Assembly: GCA_036936605.1 (NCBI GenBank)
Contig: JAUPFV010000003.1
Location: forward strand, 81,824,273-81,888,272
Direction: 5' to 3'
Length of the DNA stretch: 64,000 nt
DNA from: Limnanthes douglasii subsp. nivea
Lineage: Eukaryota > Streptophyta > Magnoliopsida > Brassicales > Limnanthaceae
Positions 36,180-49,370 of the stretch are shown here, in pieces. The position numbers were made by a program, and so were the translations under genes. The notes below the pieces were generated by a model, which was not told where the DNA came from, ran no database searches, and saw only the letters and a program-made list of their open reading frames with translations. Each line of letters opens with the position of its first letter. Positions within the stretch are counted from its first letter, which is position 1.

Positions 36180-39100
36180 AGTAGTTGGATGGAAAAATCA
36201 ATTTTCTTCATATACTTCAATATTTTTTTTAAAAAGAATAATATAATTAAACGAGAATTACCATCTAATTTAATATGGAATCTAAATAAGTCTAACCTAT
36301 TCAACAACACTCAAGTTATTTGCATGGTCAGAATTTGCTCTGGCCATGCCCCTCTCGTAATCTCTGCATCTACATTAATCAATAACCATACTAACAAGAA
36401 GAAAAGTTTTAAGTTTTTAAATGCTTGGATCACTGATGATTCTTTTAAAGGAATGGTTAAAGAAAATTGGAACCAAAACATTAATGCTCTTCCTAATGAG
36501 GTTTTTTGGTTTAAAATGAGAAGGTTAAAAAGTTGTTTGAAAACTTGGAACATAAACAATTTTGGAAATATTTTCAGTAAAGTGAAAGAGGCTGAGGACA
36601 ATGTTAACAGTTTAAACAATATTCACCAAAGAGAAAACAGTTTGTATTCTAATGCTAACCTTAAGAAAGCTACTACCCTTCATCTTAAAGCTTTAAGATG
36701 TGAGGAGGTTTATTGGAGGCAGAAATGCTACAATGCTTGGCTTAAGGAAGGTGATGGAAACACTAAATTCTATCATGCATTTGTTAACAAGAAAAGAAGG
36801 CGGAATACTATCCATGGCATCAAGCATGACAATATTTGGTTATACGATGATATTAATATTGGAAATTCAGCAGTCAGCTATTTTACTTCTAACCTTTCTT
36901 GTGATTCCTTCAGTAGTAAGGGTGATGAAGATGCTTCTATGTCCATTGATCTCTTTGACTCCATCCCAAAAGGGTTTCAAGTGAAGAGAATACTATTTTT
37001 ATGGTGCCTGGAGATGAACAAGAGGTTTGGAATGTTATAAATAGCATGAAAGCAGATAGTGCTGCTGGATTAGATGGATATAATATTACATTTTACAAAA
37101 CTTGTTGGGAGATTATAAAACAGGATCTTTGTATTTCTATTAATACTTTTTGCAGGGCAATAGTATGCCTAATGGCATGTTTGCCACTGGGATTAGTTTG
37201 ATCTCTAAAACCACTAACCCTGTCAGTTGGTCTAATTACAGGCCAATCAGCCTTTGTACCATGCTAAACAGAATCTTTGTTAGGCTTATTAATACCAGAT
37301 TGCCTATTATTCTTCCCAATATTATCTCTAATTTTCAAACAACTTTTTTTAAAAATAGGTCTATCCATGATACTATTCTTGTTGCTAAAGAATTAGCTTT
37401 TGATATTAACAGAAAGCCTAAGAAGGGTAGTTTAATGATTAAGTTGGACATGTCAAAAGCTTTTGACATAATGTCCTTCTCATTCATTTTAAATTTATTA
37501 GCTCATTTTGGCTTCTCTAATAGATTTATTAGTCTTGTTCCTAAGATGATTAATAAGGTTTCTATGTCTATTCTTCTTAATGGTAACAGCTATGGGTATT
37601 TTAAATCTAAAAGAGGCTTGAGGCATGGTGATCCCCTGTCTCCAAGCCTCTTTATCATTAGTGAAGAAGTTCTGATTCAAGGTCTTTTAAGTCTGTTTAA
37701 TAGAAATAAGTCTATGAAATATGATATTAGAACAAAAATTCTAGTTCCTTGTACTGCCTTTGCTGATGATATTATTATTTATACTAATAGTCATCATAAT
37801 TCTATTAGCCTATTGAGCAATCTTTTAGACAGGTATCAGCATGTTTCTACTCAATCCATAAGTAAAGATAAGACTACAATTATTACCTCTGGTAAGCTGC
37901 AGCAGTATAGAATTCAGACAATGGAAACCAACACCGGCTTCAGTACTTGAAAGCTTCCTACTTGCTATCTTGGCATCACCTTGCACAGAAATAACAAATC
38001 TCAGAACTTTGCTCCATTAATTGATAAGATTAATGCTAAAGTTTTGGAGTAGGACTCTAAGTATCTGTCTCATGGGGGCAGAATTTCCTTAATTTCTAAA
38101 AATTTTATGCCTATAACCTATTATTAGATGCAAAATTCTGTTTTACCTATCTGTATTATTAAAAGAATTGAAAAAATCTTTAACAAATTCTTATGGAGGT
38201 CAAAATTTAATGAAAAAATGGTGCATTGGGTATCTTGGAAAAATATTTGTTTCCCTTTTGAAGAAGGTGGACTAAATATCAGGAACATTGCTGACATTCA
38301 GTCCACTTTCTCTCAAAAATTATGGTTTAATTATAGGAAGAATGAGAGTCTCTGGTCTGGAATCATGAATGATATCTATAACAGAGACACTCATCCTTTA
38401 AAAGTTAATGTAAAAACTAAGGGTTCACTAACATGGAAGTGCCTTTTAGGTATAAAGGTTGTGGCTAAGAGCAACATTAAATGGAGACTGAGGAGTGGAG
38501 AAATGGACTTCTGGTGTGAAAGCTGGCACCATTGGCCTCCTATCATCGATCACAGACTTGGTGCTAATAACTGGTATATCGACGCCAAGGTGATTTTATT
38601 TTGGAAAGATAATTCCTGGGATGATGAGGCTTTATCTAGTGTTATTCCTGAAAAATAGAAAGGAACAGATTAAAAAATTTAAAGTAGATAAAGCTAAAAA
38701 TGATATTATGATATGGAATATTTCTCCTGATAATAATTTCAACATGAAAAATACTTGGAACTCTATCAGGAAAGCTAATAATCCATCCTAGTTTTTCAAA
38801 AAAATCTAGTCTGTTATCACTCCTAAAAAGTTTGCATTCACTTTATGAAAACTTTTCAAAAAATTTAAATAGGCATGTGCATTTAGCCTCAAAATGTCAG
38901 TTCTGTTTAAATGGTGAAGATGTTAATTATATGTTTGTTGGTTGTATTTATGCTTGGAGTATTTGGAGTCATTTCAGTAAACTTTTCAATATAAGAATTG
39001 AAATGGTTATGACTCTTAAGCATCTTGTTTATAATTGTTTTTGGTTTTCTTCTCTTAAGGTCCATATCACTCATGCTCTTCCAGCTATAATCTGCTGGGT

Positions 39101-39805
39101 GATATGGAAGAGTAGAAACTCTGTAAAATTTAAAAATGTTGGTCTCTCTATTAACTCTAGTATTACTATTGTTGATAGGATTATTCAGGGTCTTGATGTT
39201 ACTAATGTATTGACCAACAAGCACTGGGCAAATGCCTATGATACTAGTCAATCTTTAGGCTGTTCTTCTTCTGAAAAACATTGCAGGAAAAGCAGAGTTA
39301 CTTATCTTAACTGGGAGGCTCCTACTGATGGTCGAGCAAAGTTTAATTTTGATGCTTCGTGTCTCAGCAATGGAGAGGCTTGTGGAGCTATGATTTTCAG
39401 AGACAAGGAGGGTTCCATTGTTTCTGGCTCCATCATTTTATTTGGTAAAATCACGCCTCTGGTTGCTTAAACCAGAGCGTTGATTAAGGGTTTATTAATC
39501 TGGAAAACCAAAAATTGGGTTAATATAAATATCGAAACAGATCGCTTAACATTGGTTAATATGATTAAAAACAAAAAGCACCTAATTAACCTGAAATCTC
39601 TCATGCAGATATGCAAAGACGGTATTCTCCCTTCGATGACAATTTCTTATATCCCAAGATTCAAAATCGAGCTGTAGATTGGATCGCCAAGTGGACATTG
39701 AAATGTAAAGAGAAACTCCCGTTCTCACATTTTAATGCCCCGAACCCTTTGCTTGCCATCGTGACTTTTGAAAACCTTGGGCTAGGTTACATATCTTCGG
39801 TTTGA
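36180..39805 (+). pseudogene. 5'-truncated LINE (non-LTR) ORF2: endonuclease end, reverse transcriptase, RNase H
   Basis: It starts at the last endonuclease motif (SGHAPLVIS, where DHSPL is usual). The linker follows (NAWLKEGDGNTKFYHAFVNK, 36.73-36.79 kb), then reverse transcriptase: WSNYRPISLCTMLNRIFVRL (37.23 kb), IKLDMSKAFD (37.44 kb), the RGLRHGDPLSPSLF block (37.62 kb) and the catalytic FADD at 37759-37770. A zinc-finger-like zf-RVT part (about 38.7-39.0 kb) and an RVT_3-type RNase H (KFNFDASCLSNGEACGAMI, 39.34 kb) follow. Frame changes occur near 36985 and 37170, with stops near 37950, 38050, 38658 and 39469. The catalytic RT residues survive but the frame is broken at least five times. 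5' truncation is normal for LINE insertions. No poly(A) tail or target duplication was identified. Confidence 0.9.
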
Positions 39806-40590
39806 TACTTTGCTAAAAAATATGTCGAATGGTTTGCTATCTTTTCAGGAACAATTGGAGAAAATCTTTGGAGAATTGATGCTTTAGAGTATCTAGAGAT
39901 AAATTTGGAGAGGTTTCAAAACTTTATGGGCTGGATTTCATGAAGTTTCAGAAGGAAAGCTTGAAGAAGAAGAGGCATCGAAAGTTCGAACTATAATTGG
40001 TGGCTTTGGGGATAATTTGCTTGAGTTTAGTTGTTAACTAATAGAAATAAACTCGATGTCCCATCAATTTCGCTTATCTCAAGATTTTGTCTCTTAAATT
40101 TGTATCAATTTCACTTATCTCAAGATTGTGTCTCTTAAATTTGTAAAGATAGCTGATAGTACAGAGGAGTTAGTGTTCTAAAAGTTAGAGCTTCGTGAAA
40201 ATAGGATTGAGATTGAATTGGTATCTTAAATTTGTAGGCCTTATTAGGGTTTTGTCCAAAGCTTTTTATTTGTCGTTTTGTTTTAATTGACACCCTATAT
40301 TTTGTAAAATTTTCAATAAAGTAATAAATTTCATTGCTTAAGAAAATGAAAAAATATGGAATCTGAATTTATTAAGTTATTTTAAACTCGATTGAACTTT
40401 TTTTTTGGTCAAACACAAGTTTTTTCCAGACCATATACGTCGAACTTGCTCAAAATTAGAAAAGAAAAGAGAACAAAGGAAAATTTCCTCTAATGATATT
40501 TTGAACACTTCACTCTGAAAGTGAGGAGAGTAGAGATATTGCTACATCGTCCGAAAAATTGGTTTATATTCCTTCAAGGAAAGCCGAATC
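39806..40590. other. Spacer between the LINE and the stomatin-like gene
   Basis: A stop-interrupted plus-strand stretch at 39.85-40.04 kb (GKLEEEEASKVRTIIGGFGD) was not recognised. The remainder includes a 41 bp tandem repeat and the expected 3' UTR of the minus-strand stomatin-like gene. Confidence 0.4.
40064..40145. repeat. 41 bp tandem duplication
   Basis: TCAATTTCGCTTATCTCAAG (40064) and TCAATTTCACTTATCTCAAG (40105) begin two copies that continue through TGTCTCTTAAATTTGTA. Confidence 0.9.
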
Positions 40591-43500
40591 TTACTCCTTC
40601 TTGGGGCTTTGGAGCGAAAATGTTGGTTTGGTAAAGGGATCAGCTGCACTTATGTGGTCTCCAGTCCAGGATTCTTTCAATGGAGAACTGTTCTCTTCGC
40701 CTTCCAATAATTTTGAATCTGTGATTTTGAGAGCACCCGCATCTGTTATATTGGTGTTCAGACTTTTATACATAGTCAAAGCTTGGGCAATCATGCTAGC
40801 TGGATTTGAGGCAGAGCTAGGAAGTAACATTGTTGTGCTCTACGAAGACAATAGAATAGAGAAAGTGAAGGGTTAGCAGGAACATGTATATTTGCTATAG
40901 CCTATATGAACGAGTATTAATTAGTTTCTTACCTCCTTTGCAATTTGGCCAAAGGCATTAATGTACTGCTCTGCAATTCTCAAACTCGCTGCCTGTAAAG
41001 CACACCAGAATCAAGCAAATGAACAGTATACTTCTATTAGACGTAATAGTTACATTCTAATGCTACACAACTTGATACAAAATATGAACTCCTTATAATA
41101 CAATTCTTTTAGCTCTTAAGGACCGGTAAAGTAGCATACGAGTTTAGGGACAAGAAAGAGACTCATTCCAAAACCCGGACGACAACAAGGGGAGACAGTT
41201 GAAACAACTTGACGATGAGTGCTCATATTTGTGATAAATGAACATGCTATCTAAATTAGTCCTTTTATGTTGCTTGACAAGAACCTATAACTTTCATACG
41301 GGAGTAAATTGAACTTAAAAGTAGAACCAAAAACTTAGCTACCACATGCTGAGATCTTAAACACATGCAATTGAGCAAGAATATCTATTGACATATCTAA
41401 TTACAGAAGAGAAGAAACTCACCTCTGCACCACCCGTTTCCTTTAGGGATTGTGACAGCAAGCTGATTCCTTTAGCTGTTGCTGTTGCTCTAGTAAGTAT
41501 TGCTGTTGCTTCACCTGATAGAAATAGACATTTATACATATTACTGGCAATTGGTATGGAGCCTTAAACCACTTATTAAATTTTAAAATAATATTCACCT
41601 AACATGCAAACCCTATGTCAAAAAGAGAAGAATAGCTTATAGCATATATGATTTATCAGCAGATACATCAGAGATTCTATAGCCAAGATTCTCACCATCA
41701 GCTCTATTGATGTGTGCTTGCCTTTCTCCTGTTCAATGTTAATGAATTATTGTTAATATCAGATAATACACCTTAGTTAAGTGAGTGAATACACATGGTA
41801 GAGAGAATACTTTTGCAGAAAAAATAATAATAACAAAAGCTAGATGAAATCATTAGGTGTTTCACTGATAGCATCACCTTCAGATTCAAGAATCTGTGCT
41901 CTCTTTTTACGTTCGGCTTCTGCCTGCATCTCCATAGCTGCCCTCACTCCGCGTGGTGGGGATATATCCCCTGTAAAACATTATTGAAGAGGAAAAAATG
42001 AGAGGTTATCGATTCATTTGTAATAGCCAGCAGAATCCCAATTAAAATACTTAAAAAATTAAAAAGATGTGTACTCACTTATTTCATAACGGAGACACTC
42101 GAGACCCCAGTCCCTTGCTGCAACGTTGATCGACTCCTGCAACAGCAATGCCAACTCTAGACAATCTCTCTTTTAAACCGTTGATGTCACTTATATAATT
42201 CAGTTTCTTTGTCATGGGAAACCAACAATATTATAGAATACACATACACAAGTTATACCTCCATAGTAGCTTAGAACTTTCATATCAACTAATTTAGACA
42301 GTGATGATTCTATATATTATAATGCATATAGAAGATAAAATGGGCAGATAACACACTTATCACGAAGCAGTTAGCCTAGACTTGCAGTGTCCGAGATGAA
42401 TTAGCAGGAAAGTTGTTACTACAAATGGACAAATCAGACGACAGAAAGGAAGCTTTAGGTGCAAGACTATGCAACACAGATACATCAGGCTCAAGCTGCT
42501 AAGTGAGTGCACGAGTCCCAAAACAAGCAATATCTTATAGCTATGTAGCAGATATTTTGCCACCAATTCTGAAGGGTAAATGATCTAAGTCAAATTCACT
42601 GCACTTTTCTATGGTTCAAAATAGCAAATCAGAAAACAGTATGTAAACGAGGAAGAGGGATTGACTGACCACTATCTTCTCGTTCAAGGTGTCTCTCTCC
42701 TCAAAGGTCTTGTCAAGGGTGATCTTACCGAGCTCACTCCGCATGGTGGTCTGAGCAAGTTGAATAACAGCATAGATGGGGTTCTCAACACCATAAGAGG
42801 CCAGTTTGGGGTCCACTATCTGCAAGAGATAGGGAATCAATACAGAAGGAAACCAAAAAGAATCAAAGAAAAAGAAGAAAATGAAAAGAAACCTTGACAT
42901 AGAGGACTCCGTCAATGAGGATGCTAACATTATCCTTAGTGATAGCTGACTGGTCAGGAATAGGGATGGTTTCCTCCTTGAGGGAATGAACATACGCAAT
43001 TCGGTCCACAAAGGGTATAAGATAATGGATACCAGAGGGAAGAGTCTTTCTATATCTACCAAATCTCTCTATCACAAAAGCCTTCTTCTCCGGCACTATC
43101 CGAATACCCCAGTTCACTGGAGGCGGTATCTCATAACTATATAATTATTCATCAAAATATCAATAACCATAAACTATATAGAAAATAAACATATAATGAC
43201 ATGAACATCTCAATTCACCTACAGAACTGGAAGGATAACAAATTTATGATAACCCGAAAATACTAGACTAGCCTATGAAAGCACAATACCTTTACCATAA
43301 CTAGTCTACTAGTATATATATATAAGAGATACTCAGTTCAACCATTATTTTATTTGGGAAATGAAATATTAGCAAGTTCACCCTAACTAGTTGTACACTA
43401 AGATTCGAGCAATAATCACATAATCCAAATACAAGCTGGATAAGCATTTGCATCCATAGAAGATATCAAAAAGCAGAACGGATTACTCGCAACAACTGGT

Positions 43501-43812
43501 TGCGCATTATGATATCTGATTCTCATTTCTCATTTCTCATCAGCAGTCCAAACAAACTAAATCAAGTTCCCAAGCTTTTTTAAGCTCAAACCGGAAATTA
43601 TGACAGAATAAGATAAGTAAAGTAAAGCAGGACCTGGTACTGAGATCGCGACCAGTGCGGATATGGCGGACGGCAGAAGCGAACAGCGGAGAAGGATGAA
43701 GAAGCCGATTCTCGAGAGAGTGTTGCCTCCCGAGAATCGACGGCGGGGCGGTGGCTGTGGAGAGACCTCTAATGGCGGTTCTAACGGAGTTGGCTCTGCA
43801 CAGCTTATTCAT
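40591..43812 (-). CDS. Mitochondrial stomatin-like protein (SPFH/band 7 family)
   Basis: Plant SLP1/SLP2-type proteins sit at the inner mitochondrial membrane and help organise respiratory supercomplexes (family knowledge). Exons, in transcript order: 43812-43634, 43136-42893, 42819-42670, 42136-42079, 41970-41878, 41728-41696, 41514-41423, 40992-40933, 40839-40591. They join in one frame of 385 residues. The N-terminus is arginine/serine-rich without acidic residues early on, fitting a mitochondrial presequence. The SPFH domain starts at [20 protein letters not shown] (about residue 65) and includes [40 protein letters not shown] and [14 protein letters not shown], followed by the helical [17 protein letters not shown] region. 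The C-terminal [18 protein letters not shown] is typical. Between HINRADG and GEATAIL the roughly 22 residues usual in the family are absent and not found in the intron, although the frame is kept. All introns are GT..AG. Probably functional, possibly altered. Confidence 0.93.
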
Positions 43813-44388
43813 CTTTTTCGAATTATCAAAATTTTGTCAATGGAGTTTCTGATTTCATTTCGCATTTTGGTGTCGAATACTTATTTGTTTTCTATTTCTT
43901 GACTGACAAGGAGGGAGACGTAATTATAGGCCCATTAAAGGCCCATTGAATAAAAAGCTCTCTTGGTAGTTGGAACTTTACAGGCACGAACTGACTGAGT
44001 ATACCTGCCTCTTGATTGTTTTTAAACTTTTGCCATTTTGTCAAATTACATTTTTTTAGAATTAAAGGCCAATATATTTACTGAAAAGACTTCTACAAAT
44101 ATTTGAGCAAAGAAAAAAGCGTTAAAATAAAAACTAATATTGGACCTATGGCTTAGTTTCTAGGAGCAGATTTCCACAATTTATAATTAAAATCTGTCAT
44201 TTCAGATCATAGAAACTAATACTGGACCTATGGCTTAGTTTCTAGGAGCAGATTTCCACAATTTATAACTAAAATCTGTCATTTCAGATCATAGAGTATT
44301 CGATGGGAGAAGATGAAGATGGCTAGACCTTCTATAAATTATATATATGAATAGTTTGTAATTTAGAAAAATATTTATATTTTTTATA

Positions 44389-44422
<34 letters not shown>

Positions 44423-44430
44423 GATAAATT
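43813..44430. other. Upstream region of the stomatin-like gene
   Basis: Contains the promoter side of the minus-strand gene, an 82 bp tandem duplication, and a (TA)n run at about 44397-44424. No other gene was seen. Confidence 0.6.
44131..44295. repeat. 82 bp tandem duplication
   Basis: TGGACCTATGGCTTAGTTTC occurs at 44141 and 44223. Both copies run through CATTTCAGATCATAGA and are nearly identical, suggesting a recent event in the upstream region of the stomatin-like gene. Confidence 0.95.
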
Positions 44431-46400
44431 TAATCTACAAATTTGGTATTGTTAAGGAAGATAACACTATCCGAACAAGATTTAGACACATATCCATCAA
44501 GATTCACTTAGGCTCAAATTTAATCACTATCCGCCGAAGTAATGGTCGAAATTGGCGAACACCTACCGAAATAGTTTAGGAGGTAATCGAAATTTCGACG
44601 TTTAGCCTTTTAGACACAAAACTAATAAGAATAAACATAATATAATCAAACACACAACAAGAGATTTAATATGGTTCAGATAGTGAAGAAATCGTACCTC
44701 CACGGACAACAAATATTATATATATATATATATATATATGGGGTTACAAAAAACTCTTCAAGTACTAAACACTCGACCATTCTTCTTTTGTTACAAAATA
44801 TTCTCAGCTTAAAGAAAGAACTATCGATCTCAGAGTATCTCTTTATGTGTTAATCTTTAACTTCACTACACTTTATAAAACAAGACAATCCAAAAACATT
44901 TCTCTCACTGGGAACTCTCCAAGTCTTACAATCACGTCACAAAGCTTCAATCTTCACATTATATAAACTCAATGATGAGGAGAAAAGCATACTCGACTCG
45001 TAATAGCGCCTCAACATGTACATACGTTTCCCAACTAAATGAGGAAATGTCCTCTGCCAGACTAACACAAGACGCCTGTCAGGTAGTGGTAAATTTTCCT
45101 GAAGGACAATATCGATTAGTGCATACGTGTACTTATTGTATCCTCTTCAAATGCACGCTCCAAATTAATTCTTTTAGTGAACGACATATATCTTCCATCC
45201 ATTAAGAATCTTCCCATACAAGTGATATGTTCATATCATAAACATAAAAGCATATTCAGAATCTTCGACCACCCAGTTATTACCCCTTCGATCCAACATG
45301 AGTCTAACATGCACATTCGGTTCCATCAATAACAAAATACGATTGTTTTTAGTTATGCTCAACTCGTAGGTTCTTATAGACTTTTATACACCTAAGTCCG
45401 AATGAGCATCCAACCTCATAAATAGTCAACAGTTCTAGCTCCTTAAGTTTTAACTTATTCACATCTTTGGCCATTTATGGTCTGGCTGAACTGCACCAAT
45501 CGTATTTTTCCAACTTTAAAAATTAGTTCAAGCCTTTAACACATAGTTCCAACTTCATCACGTAACTCTAGAATTCGACACTTAGTCCCATTTCACCATT
45601 CATCTTCAGCTCTAAGTTACAACTTCCACACCACGTTGTAGCCTTCGACACCAAGTCACATCCTTCGGCAACGATCTTGGAACAATCACTCTGAGTCTAC
45701 TTTAAAATTATCCACTTAAACTAACATTGATTCCAACATCTGTTACCCCGATGCTTCAACTAGTAAACAGAGATAAATTGTCCACATGCATCTTCAGAAT
45801 GACATGTAGTCTATGAACTCAGTTGCGGAAAACCTACTAGTCTTTTGACCTCTTACATCTAAGAAGCCAGAAATAACATCCATATGCCCTACCTTAAGAT
45901 CAGATCGAACCAAACTTGACAATTAATCATCAAGGTTACTTTGTTGTTTTATATTTTAAACATCTGGAACCGTTGACCTATCAAACTTCTGATTAAGACC
46001 CAAACCTTGTAATGTTTGAACTTTCTTTGCAAAGGCAAACCCGAAGCCAGCTTGAAAAAACCTTTGGCAGAATCGACATCGGCTCCACCTTTGTGGTCAA
46101 AATCTATATCAACTATAGCTTCATCATCGACACCAAAGTCCAAAGACTCTTGTTGATAATGATTCCAATTGTTTCTACAACTCATTTACTCAATCTCTTG
46201 CTAAGTCCAACTGTTAGAAACATCCCCCCTACTTCCTTAAGTAAGGCATGGATCAACTTCTCAATTATTTCATACTTTAGAGTATTCTCGAGATTTTATG
46301 CCTAGACATACCAAGTTTAGAATAATAACTAGTTAAATAGTATGTTCACTAATATCATGTCGTTGTCATTCTGAAACCTCTTTAGGTACTTTCTGGATTG
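44431..46400 (-). mobile_element. Unresolved, decayed retrotransposon DNA (probably copia, minus strand)
   Basis: A minus-strand ORF at 46185-45949 (DFGVDDEAIVDIDFDHKGGA) and the neighbouring minus-strand copia gag/protease relic suggest continuation of the same element toward the left. The string ATATGGTTCAGATAG..CCTCCACGGACAAC (about 44670-44708) resembles sequence common in plant retrotransposon LTRs. Motifs such as ACCAAGTCATAACCTT recur at 45.6-45.7 and 47.15-47.2 kb. No motif of integrase or reverse transcriptase was readable. Confidence 0.35.
44706..44740. repeat. (TA)n microsatellite
   Basis: Pure TA run inside AT-rich DNA. Confidence 0.9.
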
Positions 46401-46699
46401 GATCTCCACCTACTTCGGCAAGTCGTCAAAGGCCTTCGGTCCTATATAAGTATAATTATTCCTAATACTAGACTCATCTTCCATTACATACCCATCCAAA
46501 CTAAAACACCATCAGTTCGGTTGACCTCCATAACAACATTTGAGTCTTATAATGTCGTAAGTCTACCATCTTCATATTTATACTTAAACCCTTCAACATT
46601 ATTATAAGTAGAAGATTACGATGAAATTCAATGTTATATCTCATATTTGTTAAAGATATCTTTATCCATTGGATATCTTGAATATAATACTCATCATTT

Positions 46700-47255
46700 T
46701 CTTAACAATAAAACACTCCTCATTCCCCAACACGACCTTACCACCTTCAAACACTTCTAATTTTTTTAAATCAATGCTGGTTAGAACTTATATGGAAATA
46801 CATTTTGGAATCGAGAATACATTTGTTACCATACTTCCAAAAATATGATACTAAACCACCAACATATTTATATTTATCTGAAACCATTCCATCTTCGGTT
46901 TTGACCTTTGAATAACTATATATCCTCCTCCTCTCGGGGAAGTTCTACTGATATGGCCTTTCTTCTGGAAACATCAACATTTCATTCTAAAACCATCACA
47001 TTTCTTCGTTCAATTTATTCGTAAAGATGTTTCCTTCATACTTAATCCAAGACCATCAAAGCCATTCTTCATATCTAACTGACTTTTTTTGAAGATATTT
47101 TGAGTTGAAAGCATTCTTAACTTCAGCCATCTAAATTACAGATTGAACACCAAGTTATAACATTCAGCACCAAGTCATAACCTTTGACAGTGATATCGCA
47201 TTCACTTTGAGTTTATACTTTACATGTTATAAATTAATAGTCATATTTGAATATG

Positions 47256-47311
<56 letters not shown>

Positions 47312-47700
47312 GTGTCGATTTTGGGAAGAATGTGTCTAATGGCTAAATTTGACGAACTCATGATCAAGGTAAGGCAAGAAAACAAAAAACACAAAAAACC
47401 CTTGTATATTTGATCCAATCATTTTCGTACGCATTTCAGCAATTTTATTCCATATAGATTTCACATATTGTTTTTAGAGACTCTTGTCTCATTCGACTCA
47501 AGTTATTACGATGCAAAAAAAAATCATTCTCTGTTTTAAATGCCACTAAAGTTGAGCTACTCTTAATAATTAATGATTCTTTGTCCTCTTCTTTTACACT
47601 ACCAACAATTGCAAGGACTTCTAAAGCATGGCACTCTATCGCAATCATCATCTCTGTGATTCAAACTCTCAACGATATTTGTCAACAACCCTTCACCAAC
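46700..47700 (-). pseudogene. Copia gag and protease remnant in copy 1
   Basis: On the minus strand, about 47650-47445 encodes IVGSVKEEDKESLIIKSSST, similar to the late copia gag (IVxSIEExKDLxxLxxxELxGSL). At about 47000-46960 lies a zinc-knuckle-like FQKKGHISRTSPRGG preceded by a cysteine. About 46830-46700 reads CILDSKMYFHISSNQH, later NMRYNIEFHRNL, like the copia protease W(I/V)LDSGCSxHxxxxxxxF and LxNVRxVPxLKRNL. The catalytic glycine-cysteine is changed, and stops and frameshifts abound. The same relic is present in copy 2. Confidence 0.6.
47255..47310. repeat. (TA)n microsatellite in copy 1
   Basis: An uninterrupted TA run, about 16 bp longer than its counterpart in copy 2 (about 49334-49370). 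Confidence 0.95.
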
Positions 47701-48475
47701 CTAATTGAGATTATATATTTCAACATAAATCTAGCTCTATTTGCCTTTGCATTTTCCAATTTATCAATTTTTTTACTTTCTTTTACTTATCTTTATTGTT
47801 TATTCACCAACCTTCATGCGGTCTTATAAGTATTTGTTAGTTTTATCCGACCTTCGGCGACCTTCTAATATTTTTATTCAATATTATATTCTCAAATATT
47901 GCCACAAAGAGTTTGAAAATGCATCTTGTTTTCTGAACACTTTTCGAAACTCTCACACGCCTTCTCGACAATCTTCTCAAAATTTGACTTGTAAAAAATA
48001 TGGAATATTAAGTATAGTGTAAAGTTATCCTTCCATAACATTTTTTTTTCAAAACCTTATTTTTAGCCATCGTATATCTCGTGGTAGTTGTTAGTTCTTA
48101 TAAATATTTTCCCCCCTCAACGTCTCTTGTTTCTTATTTTTATTTTTCTTATTCAATTTCATTTTTCTTGTCCTTTATATTTTACGCTCATTATATTTTT
48201 CTTCATTTCCTTATCAACCTTCTTTTTCGTTTTTCTTTTTACCTTTTTTTACTATTTTCTCTTGTTTTGTTTCATTTATTTTATTTTATTTTTTTGGTGG
48301 GTTTGTTATATTAGGTTCTTTAAACTCTTTTAGGGTAGAAATTCGATACATTTGCGAATTATTTCTTCTTGTTTTGGTTTTGGTGGAAAGATTATTACTG
48401 TGATTGTTCATAAATGTTTCGACTTGTTTGGACGAGAGAAACAAGAAGGAGTTTAGTTGTCACATAAGCAAGGTT

Positions 48476-49330
48476 GATCTCCACCTACTTCGGCAAGTCG
48501 TCAAAGGCCTTCGGTCCTATATAAGTATAATTATTCCTAATACTAGACTCATCTTCCATTACATACCCATCCAAACTAAAACACCATCAGTTCGGTTGAC
48601 CTCCATAACAACATTTGAGTCTTATAATGTCGTAAGTCTACCATCTTCATATTTATACTTAAACCCTTCAACATTATTATAAGTAGAAGATTACGATGAA
48701 ATTCAATGTTATATCTCATATTTGTTAAAGATATCTTTATCCATTGGATATCTTGAATATAATACTCATCATTTTCTTAACAATAAAACACTCCTCATTC
48801 CCCAACACGACCTTACCACCTTCAAACACTTCTAATTTTTTTAAATCAATGCTGGTTAGAACTTATATGGAAATACATTTTGGAATCGAGAATACATTTG
48901 TTACCATACTTCCAAAAATATGATACTAAACCACCAACATATTTATATTTATCTGAAACCATTCCATCTTCGGTTTTGACCTTTGAATAACTATATATCC
49001 TCCTCCTCTCGGGGAAGTTCTACTGATATGGCCTTTCTTCTGGAAACATCAACATTTCATTCTAAAACCATCACATTTCTTCGTTCAATTTATTCGTAAA
49101 GATGTTTCCTTCATACTTAATCCAAGACCATCAAAGCCATTCTTCATATCTAACTGACTTTTTTTGAAGATATTTTGAGTTGAAAGCATTCTTAACTTCA
49201 GCCATCTAAATTACAGATTGAACACCAAGTTATAACATTCAGCACCAAGTCATAACCTTTGACAGTGATATCGCATTCACTTTGAGTTTATACTTTACAT
49301 GTTATAAATTAATAGTCATATTTGAATATG

Positions 49331-49370
<40 letters not shown>

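Larger units (their letters stand above)
46401..48475. repeat. Tandem duplication, copy 1 (2075 bp)
   Basis: Starts GATCTCCACCTACTTCGGCA and ends ACATAAGCAAGGTT just before copy 2. It is nearly identical to 48476-50536. The length difference of 14 bp is explained by a longer (TA)n run in this copy (about 47261-47309) and a poly-T run two bases shorter. Confidence 0.97.

Noticed and set aside
47207..47418. ORFs with long tyrosine/isoleucine runs on both strands
   Set aside because: They are translations of the (TA)n microsatellite.
48081..48333. Phenylalanine-rich ORFs resembling membrane proteins, repeated at 50142-50394
   Set aside because: They translate a T-rich tract in two overlapping frames; there is no motif, and the minus strand carries the copia remnant.
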